Positions 55,988 to 64,000 of a stretch of 64,000 bases of DNA are shown piece by piece. The translations under genes were made by a program, and so were the position numbers. The notes below the pieces were generated by a model that saw only the letters and a program-made list of their open reading frames with translations, was not told where the DNA came from and ran no database searches. Positions within the stretch are counted from its first letter, which is position 1. The number at the start of each line of letters is the position of its first letter. The DNA is from Diphasiastrum complanatum (Eukaryota > Streptophyta > Lycopodiopsida > Lycopodiales > Lycopodiaceae), in contig CM055096.1 in the NCBI GenBank assembly GCA_029204225.1, forward strand, positions 65,198,370 to 65,262,369, in the 5' to 3' direction.

Positions 55988-56967
55988 CCAAATCAATAAC
56001 CATGCTTTTGAGCACATTGAAAGACGGATGCAAAATATGTACCCTCCCCAACAAGTACATACCTTTCATGCTAAGACTCTTTTGTTCCTGCTGCTTGAAG
56101 TAAAAGCTTCCATGGTCAAGAGATTTATGATAATTTTTTGAGTATATTTCAGCCCAGACTTTGTTCATGTCCACTCTGTTTCTCAGCCACTCTGCGTGTT
56201 TCTGACTGAGGCGAGTATGACCTCTAATCCATGATCTCCATATAACATTTCAATGCACCTTAAATTCATTGCTGCAAATATCAAAACAAAGAGGGCATCA
56301 AAGGTTGAATACAAAATTTCCAAGTACACAGAATGTTACTCAAAACACATTAAACCCATTGGCTAAGCATAAGATAAAAAGTTCTTGTACAGTGATTGAT
56401 GTAAACTAGATAACTCTTCACACGCAATTATTAGAGCATGTTATAGCAGTCAGCTTGAATACTTCATTGGAAAGCATCACATACCTGATAGATGCTCATC
56501 CAGAGAGAACTGAGATTCTGGCCTGGTTAGGTCAAGAATATTTTCTATCATCTCACCCACACGCTTTCCAGTTATTGCAATAGATTCTAGAAGCATATCA
56601 AGTGCAAACCTGGTAAAACAATCCAAGATGAGTTCTTGAATGACCTTGAAACAAATAAAGCAAAAGAGATAAATAAACAAGCATAATTTTCATGTCTGTA
56701 AAGATAACTGCAAGGTACTGCCACACATTGGCCTCAATTTTCGTGTCTGTGAAGATAACTGGAAGGTACTACCAGATATTGTCCTCGAGGAATTCTATGT
56801 AAAAATAGATGATGAGTAAGGAAAAGGGCAACATAATAAATGTTTGATGGTGCTGCCCAGAAAATCTACTTGCAAGGTCACAAGGAACTGGCAGAAGAAA
56901 GAACCACCATACCGATCATCTTCACAACAAAAGAAGCTCTCTTCATATCGGTTTTTCCGCATCTGTT

Positions 56968-57012
56968 CGAATGAATACTCCTCGCTACCCGAATGAATAC
57001 TCCTCGCTACCC
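56968..57012. repeat. 22-bp tandem duplication in SIN3-like exon b
   Basis: Two adjacent copies of a 22-base unit beginning CGAATGAATACTCCTC on the plus strand. The second copy breaks the SIN3 frame (GSEEYSF is followed by a stop; the frame resumes with [11 protein letters not shown]). Confidence 0.92.
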
Positions 57013-57295
57013 GATGGAACAGATACCCAGTTGTCATTGAGTACCGTAAAGCCCATTTCTGTACGGTGACTTGATAATGGCTTAGGATACTGGAGAAGTA
57101 AAACAAACAATGAACATCTGCATCACACACACATCTAAGTAAAAAAGAGAAGAGCATACCCCGGGGAAATTGTGCGACCTAAATGCAATGAAAATATGAA
57201 TGCGAATTTGTTACTCACATTCTTTGGAAGAAGCCGATAACTTGTGTGCAGCGCTCACAATTTGAAAGGTCAAGTTTTGGGATGGGCTTGGTCAG

Positions 57296-58478
57296 GATAT
57301 GAGCCGGATAAACATAAATCATGAAGAGGCCTAATACATTTTTTGAGAATATATTTTCTAAGTACTTGTCTTTTAATTAAGGGCAAGACCTTTAAAAGGA
57401 AAAGACATTGCCTTGGATAGTCGTCCACGCGAAATGACTAGATATAAAAAAACATGCTAAACTAGAGTAATTTTAACTCTTAGTTAAATACACCTTTTAT
57501 GGTATAATTGAACGTATACTCAATCTAATTGTTAACTAGACCTTTTCCCGGGAGCGACGCACCTGTTGTTTTAGAGGTGTGTTTGTTCGCCCCGTAGAAC
57601 ATATATTGATCTCACACTTCAGTCTCGAGCATTGAGAGAGAAGAGTTTATGCATATGTAAGAGGTTGAAGAAGTGAATAGAGTGCTGAGAGTTATTCTCG
57701 CTTATCTCTGTTCTCCGCACTGTTGAGTGTCAGTGATCCTGAGTCTACTAGCAATCTCTAACGCATTACATGAATTACTCTCTGATCAGATAGACTCTCT
57801 AGCACATTACAGTCGTTTGTTGTGTATCCGTAAAACATGCTCTAAAGAACTGTCTTAAAATCATCTTATTCATCTGTCGTGAATACAATATTTTCGGCAC
57901 TCGAATAACATTTATATTTAATACAACTTAGCACGATCATTGAATAAAACTGTATGTATACATATGAGATGATAGTCCCTGTTTAAAGAATTGAGTCTTT
58001 GATCTGTGTTCCTGATTGTAACTGACATAAGTTTCTAACGTGCTCTAGAACTATTTGTGTTCTTTAACCATAACCTTGGACTTAAGTTGTTGAGAACTTC
58101 TATCTAGAAACGAACAGTTCGCGAATGCAATAAATTAATTGTCTGCACAACCACAAATACATCGAACATTTCTCGACTCTCTGTTGACACCTTAATCAGC
58201 TGGAGTGTAGTACTGCCGTACTACTCTGATAACATCTCGTCTGTAGAACGCGTTTCATTCGATTTAATAGAGACTAGATTGTTGCTTGAAATTATTAACA
58301 TTACACACCCCAAACACAAGTAATATTGGTTACTTTCTAATGTCTGTTGACAACCAGAATAACACTCGAAACCACTTGTCATAATTGTATCAAATACATA
58401 ACTTTCTAACGCTATCCTCTATGGGAACGACATTATTTACTACAAAATCTATATCAACCTTGTTGGTATAGTATGACA
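57296..58478 (+). repeat. 5' LTR of Ty3 E, truncated at its left end
   Basis: Aligns with 53801-54985, so the first 68 bp of the LTR are missing at the join to SIN3-like exon a. It ends GTATGACA at 58478, 12 bases before the primer site. By eye divergence from the D LTR is several percent, concentrated in the first 150 bp. Confidence 0.8.
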
Positions 58479-58490
58479 TATACCAATTTT

Positions 58491-58508
58491 TGGCGTCATT
58501 GTCGGGGA
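58491..58508 (+). other. Primer binding site of Ty3 E (tRNA-Asp type)
   Basis: TGGCGTCATTGTCGGGGA resembles the plant Ty3 site TGGCGCCGTTGCCGGGGA with three substitutions. Confidence 0.7.
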
Positions 58509-58547
58509 TAGCTTAGGAAAGTTATAAGAAATCTAACACATCCATGT

Positions 58548-60160
58548 ATGTCAAATAGAGAATCCCAATTAGAACGATATCGTAAGCCTAGAGAGAAATT
58601 TTTACGAAGACAGAGTGAAAGAGAGAGTCGAAGAAATCTCGACGAAATCACTGCCCAGTTACTTGAATTCCTAATTAGCTTCGCTATGGAGGGTCTTGTT
58701 GCACGTTCCACTTCTATCTCAAAAAATAAGTACGATTATTTTAAAGGAACTACTTCCGATGATGCAAATAGCTATGTCTCGCAATTTGAGTCAATTGCTA
58801 ATGCAAATTATGAACGAACTGATGTAGATAAACTGTGAATATTCCCTGGTCTGTTGAGAAAGTAGGCATGCATATGGTACAGTCAAGTTGAACCAGGCCG
58901 TGTAGGAACCTAGTTATTGCTGAAAGATGCGTTTCTGAAACAGTTCAGAGAAATCGGTTACAAATCTTGAATTCTCGGACGTCTGAACAATGTTTAGAAG
59001 AAGACTAAAGAATCCCTTCAAAAATATACACGAAGGGTTAAAAATCTTATAGGAAAACTAATCGGTGTATATCTCGTTGACATGCAGATCGAATGGTTTT
59101 TGGTTGGTTTACCACCAAAGATTGATCGGTATTGCAGACAAGGGGACATGACCTCCTTAGCAGCAGTAATAGCTAGTGCCAAAAATTTTGAGACCTCGAA
59201 ACTAGCACTAAAGCGACGCTCAACTAAAAGATCTTGTAAGTCTAAGACTGATTCCAGTGACAACGATGATGATTCAGATTCTGACTCAAGTACCAGTTTT
59301 TCAAGCTCGGAGTCCGAAAGCAGCGATTCATCGGAATCAGAAGCTGATAAAGGAGAAAGAAAGAATAAACGATGATCCAAGCGAAAGGACGACACGAAAA
59401 CCATCGAGGAGAAGTCGTAACTTCTAAAGTTGAAAAGCTTTGGAAGAGTAATATGGCTGACCTTAATACAAAGTTTAATGATTTGAAAGTGAAGATCTTT
59501 GAAGTTGCAAACAAAAGATTTGGAACTTCTGGACATACTAAGGAAGACTGCACCATTGTAAATGTAAAATATATTGAAAATCCTGCCCATGAAGTATTTT
59601 TTATTTTTCAAAATGATGCGACTACTAACTATGTCCAAGGTACTGCAGCATCAGCCCAGTAGGATAGACCAAAGTTCGCACCAAGAAGACACAACCCTCC
59701 TGAATTCGTTGGACTAGCAAAGTCTCAAACTACAACTAAACCAGTGTCGGGCAACTGCTACAACTATGGAGAGCCTGGACATTTTTCACGTGACTATCCT
59801 CAGTTGCGAAAGCCGATTGGTTATGTGTCATTATGCTCGAACTGCAGGGAGCTTGGCCACAAGTATCCTGACTACCCTCATCCGCAGAAGCCGCGACCTA
59901 ACTATCAGTATGTAGCAACACCAGTTGCTGCTGACTTGAAAGCAAAAGCTTCGACTGATGTTGTTGTGCAAAGGATTGATGTTATTGAAGGAAAATTGTC
60001 AAAGACAAAAGACCAGTCCTGGCCAAGTGACGTGGAGAATATATTCAAATCCACAACGAGAACCAAAGGCTCCTCGAAACCCGAACAGAAATCTTCAACA
60101 AAGCATAGAAAATCTTTGAAGAAGAAATCTTCTAGCAAGTCAACGAACAACAAATCTACG
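58548..60160 (+). pseudogene. Ty3 E gag
   Basis: Gag starting MSNRESQLERYRKPREKFLR (58548), with a basic N-terminus. Capsid-like part: KYDYFKGTTSDDANSYVSQF, then after stops KDAFLKQFREIGYKS and TKESLQKYTRRVKNLIGKL, and WFLVGLPPKIDRYCRQGDMT (59082-59160). An acidic Ser/Asp/Glu cluster follows at 59250-59370. Two knuckle-like motifs are CYNYGEPGHFSRDY (59757) and CSNCRELGHKYPDY (59836), each with Y in place of the last C, so zinc binding is probably lost. A Lys/Ser-rich tail to 60160 jumps directly into the integrase C-terminus. No protease, RT or RNase H present. Confidence 0.8.
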
Positions 60161-60368
60161 ACAGGAAATGTGATCTTAAAGCTGATGACTTTGCATTGAT
60201 TTACGATAGTCGACATCAAAAGTTACCCGGAAAACTCCATATGAGATGGCTTGGACCCTATAAAGTCATAGAGGTGTTTGAGAATGGTTCTGTACAACTC
60301 CAATCACTTGAAGGCGAACTATTACCTACACGTATAAATGGGTCCAGACTCAAGAAATATTACCTTTA
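60161..60368 (+). pseudogene. Ty3 E integrase C-terminal fragment, copy 1
   Basis: KCDLKADDFALIYDSRHQ, KLHMRWLGPYKVIEVFENGS and LPTRINGSRLKKYYL: the GPY/F-type integrase tail, here joined after gag. A longer copy follows at 60714. Confidence 0.85.
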
Positions 60369-60713
60369 ATAAATAAATAAAAATTCTTATATTTTTCTAG
60401 TATTTTTCTAGAAGTTATCGTGAATTTTCTTTCATGTTTTCTGGAATTGATCGACACTTTTCTCCAATCTTTTCTAGAAATTTTTGTGAAATTTATTCCA
60501 CTTTCTAGCATTCTTCAAAAAATTTCGAGAATTTTTTGCGACACTCAAATTGTAATCAACTTGTTTTAATTTTAAGAGACCGTTTTAATCACGACAAAAT
60601 AGACACCATATTCTCTTACGTATGGTATGCATCCTATTTTGTCTATTTAATTTGAGATGACTGTCTTTTCGTATTCAAGCTCAACGAACAGATGAAGAAT
60701 GTATTAATGAAGG
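60369..60713 (+). other. AT-rich spacer after integrase copy 1
   Basis: Dominated by TTTTCTAG and AATTTT words; includes the first copy of the 3' non-coding sequence that recurs after 61019. No gene. Confidence 0.6.
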
Positions 60714-61019
60714 TTGACCAATATTGAAGAACTAGCTGACGCTCGCGCGAATTCACAAAAATTAATAGAGGAAATCCAGGAGCAAAGGAAGAAAAAATAT
60801 GACAGTCGTATCAGGAAATGTGATCTTAAAGCTGATGACTTTGCATTGATTTACGATAGCCGACATCAAAAGTTCTCCGAAAAACTCCATATGAGATGGC
60901 TTGGACCCTATAAAGTCATAGAGGTGTTTGAGAATGGTTTTGTACAACTCCAATCACTTGAAGGCGAACTGTTACCTACACGTATTAATGGGTCCAGACC
61001 CAAGAAATATTACCTTTAA
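60714..61019 (+). pseudogene. Ty3 E integrase C-terminal fragment, copy 2
   Basis: MTNIEELADARANSQKLIEE then KKYDSRIRKCDLKADDFALI, RWLGPYKVIEVFENGFVQLQ and the same ending as copy 1. Open for 101 codons. It extends further upstream than copy 1 and the two differ at only a few bases over the shared 200 bp, so one is a recent tandem duplicate. Confidence 0.87.
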
Positions 61020-61767
61020 TAAATAAATAAAAAATTCTTATATTTTTCTAGTATTTTTCTGGAATTTATCGTGAATTTTCTTTCATCTTTTCTGGAATTG
61101 ATCGCAACTTTTCTCCAATCTTTTCTAGAAATTTTTGTGAAATTTTCTTCCACTTTCTAGCATTCTTCAAAAATTTTCAAGAATCTTTTCGAGAATTTTA
61201 TGCGACACTCGAATTGTAATCAACTTGTTTCAATTTTCACAGACCGTTTTTTTTTCTCCAATTTTTTGAGAAATTTTCTAGCATTCTTTCGAGTGATTTC
61301 TATAATTTTATTCATTTTTCGAAAATTTTTCTAGTATCATACTAAAAATTTTCGAGAACTTTTTGTTAGTTTCTGTCACATTTTCTAGGATCTTGCGAGA
61401 AGGTTTCGTAAAATTTTCTGAAATCTTTCTAGCATATTTTTGAGAATCTCTCGACCTACCTTTTGTATTCCTCCATTAAAAATGATGGCCACGTGAACAT
61501 TATTCACACATGTGTACGCACACCCACATATCAAAACGGATATTGTTTCTTATTTATTTATTTATTTTCTTTTCACAAATGGTCTTCTGTCATTAAGATT
61601 GATCTGTCAAATCATAGTTTGAAACTCTGAGACATGCACGTCCTTAAAATGACAGATGTCATGTCACCAATGACACATCATCATCCTCTCCACACCGCTT
61701 CTGCATATCACAAGTTATTTTCTATTTTTCTTCTTCACACTTTCTTCTTGCGTTTTCATGCTTTCCT
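61020..61767 (+). other. Ty3 E 3' non-coding region with degenerate TTTTCTAG repeats
   Basis: From 61020 to 61450 words such as TTTTCTAG, AATTTTCGAGAA and GAAATTTT recur irregularly at roughly 30-45 bp spacing. The sequence becomes ordinary AT-rich after 61460. No gene. Confidence 0.6.
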
Positions 61768-61845
61768 GTGTTCAAAATTTTTGCGATCAAGCACTCTCTT
61801 ACGATCTGTCGCGATCTATGGAGCTTTCGTGAATTATTCGATACA

Positions 61846-64000
61846 ATGGCTTTTGGATCGAGTTCTAGCTCCTCAATTACTTGGAAAGCATGCGCAGGAA
61901 TCCGCCTGGCATCAATCCAGTCCTTTTTGGATCAATGTAGGTTGGGAGATTTGAAAGTGGATCCTTTAGTCATTTTGTCTGAAGTCAGTACTGAATTTGT
62001 GAATTCCATCCACGCAGTTTCTGAGGTGAATTTCAAAGTCCATGTGCGAGGCAAATTTTTCACTATCTCTGAAGAAGTGTTCAGCACAGCGCTGGGATTA
62101 CCATTGGATGATAAACTTGTTTCTACAAACAAAAATTCAGTGGATGAAGCTGCCCATTTTCTGAGTAACTGCTTCATACCCATGAAGGGATACAAAATTT
62201 TGATGATAAAGAATACCACCTTTAAGCTGTTTTGTAAATACGCCAATCAAGCAATATTTTTGGTAGATGCGGCTGCAACCATTTATGTGCAAAATTTTGG
62301 ATATATATTGGACGCGCTAGCTAGTAATCATGTTTGCTTCGGTGTTATCGCTTACAAGGCATTTTTGAGGTGGATTAAACACCAAAAAAAAATTGGAGTC
62401 AGAGCACACGTTTCGCGACTATGCGAACATTTTGGAGTGTTAAACGATCAAGAGAAAACCATGCTGATGGGACGGCTATTGCCTCCAAAACCCATTGACC
62501 TTTCTAGCCTCCTGACTGTTTTATCCATAGCTACCACAACAGATGTTGGTGCTTCTCAAATTGATGCACCTGCTATTACGACCATGGATACGGATGGAGC
62601 CGCTAATGCTGATTTATCAAAGCCAATCTCTGCTTCAACCTCAGAGAAGCAGAAGAAAAGTTTAAGCTCCTCAGACAACGATGCCACTTAGTCTGACACT
62701 TAAGATAGTGGACGAGCAGCACCATTAGGTGACACTGAGGCAACAAACGACCAAGAGGACGAACTAGCTAACCAGCCCCAATGCTTCCGCACCATGTTAG
62801 AATGAGCCAGAAATTTAGTGGCTGAGGTTTATGAGTTTGACAAGTATCACCAGAAGCTCACCATGGAGTTTGTCAACTTAGAGAGGAAATTCCAAGACTC
62901 TCTTAATGAGTCTTTCGAGAAGATCGATTCGCTCAAATCAGACAACACGCAACTGATTGAACGAAATCATTCTCTCGAAACACAGCTTCAGACTACAATA
63001 AACAAAGCTCATTCTTTGAAGCAGTCCAATAAGATGATTGAGGCCAAGTCTGTAGCTTTTCAGACTCAAAATGATTCTTCGAAACAATAGCTGCTGGCTG
63101 CAAATCAACACAATGTAGCTCTCCAAAAACATTTACAAGAGGAGCGAATGACTCGAATAAAGATAGAAGCTACTCTTACTCTGTGCAGCAATGCAAGCTC
63201 GATCATAGTAGACCTCACGAAACTGAACCAGCTCCAAGACCAGATGCTCAAAAATTTTTGAGTCGAGTTCTTGCAACCGCTCGAGGATGCGAAGGCACTT
63301 GTCGAGGAAGAGTTGGCTGAGTTGAAGGAGCTATCTAGTGATGACACCCCAACTTGCAGCGTGCCAGACTCTCACGAAGAATACCTTCAGGCCCTGCTTC
63401 ACATTGATGATCTGACGCAACAAATTCACGTTGTGCCTGTCTGCTCGGGAATTACTGACCATCCAGAGTATTTGGAGACAGTCATGAAGATCGAGAAGCT
63501 CGAACAGGAGTTGTCAGATCTCAAGCAGCAGCTAGAAGACCAGAAGTTAGCTGCTGAGTTGCAAACTCAAGGCTTGGCCACAGTAACTACTCATGCAAAG
63601 CGAACACGACGAAATTAGTCGAAGGTATGTGCTGAAAGATTTCATGCATTTGCTGAATGATTCTGGAAGTGGTGTCCCCATGCATTTAACATTGAATTAC
63701 AATGGCATGCGGATTACATGATGCTACCAGGCGCAGTAGGCATCGCCTTCGACGATTGGACGCAACCTTGGGACAAGGACGACTTTCTCTGGTTATGGGC
63801 CCAACTATCTATCAAGCAAGAAAGATGTTTCTGCTGGGGCATAATTTAGGGTAAATTCCAGGTCGTGCCTTTTGGTTCAGCAGAGTTATACATAGGCTCT
63901 TCTGCTATTATGCTCTCGAATACATTCGAATCAAATAATTCCAATTTTTGCGAAATGAAGACAATAAGTGACATTTTTGGAAGCGAAAGTCGTAGTTTCA
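61846..64000 (+). pseudogene. Ty3 E third ORF (VRGK-type domain, coiled coil, Trp-rich domain), runs off the window
   Basis: Best-preserved copy of the post-integrase ORF. The ATG at 61846 (MAFGSSSSSSITWKAC) is favoured although the frame is open from 61768. N-terminal domain: KVHVRGKFFTISEEVFSTAL then GLPLDD (about 62030-62120). The VRGK...F...LGLP pattern resembles the 'putative plant transposon protein' domain of plant Ty3 extra ORFs (from memory). Then FGVIAYKAFLRWIKHQ, HVSRLCEHFGVLNDQEKTML and a Ser/Thr-rich acidic tail to a stop at 62689. The frame resumes with a coiled coil 62818-63600 and a Trp-rich domain 63715-63930 (GAVGIAFDDWTQPWDKD). Four or more stops. No membrane span seen. Confidence 0.7.

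Larger units (their letters stand above)
54986..57295 (-). pseudogene. SNL-like: SIN3-like (SNL) gene fragment, five exons with four introns
   Basis: Genomic, intron-bearing part of a plant SIN3-like transcriptional corepressor (scaffold for histone deacetylase), covering the HDAC-interacting region. Minus-strand exons: a 57219-57295 (LTKPIPKLDLSNCERCTQ, then YRLLPKN after a 1-base loss); b 56913-57089 ([37 protein letters not shown]); c 56485-56609 (FALDMLLESIAITGKRVGEM); d 56063-56271 ([37 protein letters not shown]); e 54986-55158 (LLTEIKDINKKKRRQD, NRRPLIPDLKFEYLDPSI). All four introns have GT/AG ends and phases agree. Defects: a frameshift in a; a 22-bp tandem duplication in b (+22, frameshift); about 14 residues missing plus a frameshift in d. 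It is flanked on both sides by Ty3 LTRs in the opposite orientation. A pseudogene; the family call is strong. Confidence 0.9.

Noticed and set aside
54986-57295. A functional host SIN3 gene
   Set aside because: There are frameshifts in three exons, a 22-bp duplication and a deletion, and both ends abut LTRs. The next exon is on the other strand.
59018-59638. 206-residue minus-strand open frame
   Set aside because: It mirrors the acidic Ser-rich part of Ty3 E gag on the plus strand, where the capsid and knuckle motifs lie.

Overview
This window is plant nuclear DNA made almost entirely of nested LTR retrotransposons, plus broken pieces of one host gene. The evidence is Ty1/copia polyproteins with initiator-Met primer binding sites, Ty3/gypsy elements with Asp-type primer binding sites, and intron-bearing fragments of a plant SIN3-like (SNL) corepressor gene. 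No intact host gene, rRNA or tRNA gene, or CRISPR array was found. The retroelement density suits a large, repeat-rich plant genome, but I cannot name the species.

Layout, left to right. A Ty3 element (C) supplies gag and protease at 1450-3540. A minus-strand copia (M, 3541-7808) cuts into it. Inside the leader of M lies a Ty3 element (A) bounded by direct LTRs at 7809-8619 and 40800-41621 and by the 5-bp duplication CAAAC on both outer sides. After A, the remainder of M's leader, its primer site and a short LTR follow (41622-41885). Ty3 C then resumes with RT, a third ORF and a probable 3' LTR (41886 to about 46400). So 38 kb of insertions separate the two halves of C.

Inside A are: a Ty3 gag-protease block fused to a copia fragment (9431-14338); a very young, intact copia (14398-20257) with identical LTRs and a 1316-residue gag-pol; further copia pieces (21459-24000); a 2.4-kb repeat inverted relative to 48711-51258; copia F (26431-28908); an inverted copy of the C/M junction (28909-30041); a near-identical second copy of the Ty3-copia chimera (30047-33774); and finally A's own RT, RNase H, integrase, third ORF and 3' LTR.

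The right-hand part (47362-64000) holds one SIN3-like piece on the plus strand (47362-47779), Ty3 remnant D (third ORF plus LTR), a SIN3-like fragment of five exons and four introns on the minus strand (54986-57295), and Ty3 element E (LTR, primer site, gag, deleted pol, third ORF), which runs off the window.

Only the copia at 14398-20257 looks able to encode all its own functions. Two things stand out. A long post-integrase ORF with a coiled coil recurs in at least three diverged Ty3 families. There is also repeated Ty3/copia chimerism with identical junctions at separate loci. Relative ages by eye, oldest to youngest: C and M, then A, then the 3.6-kb duplication, then the intact copia.
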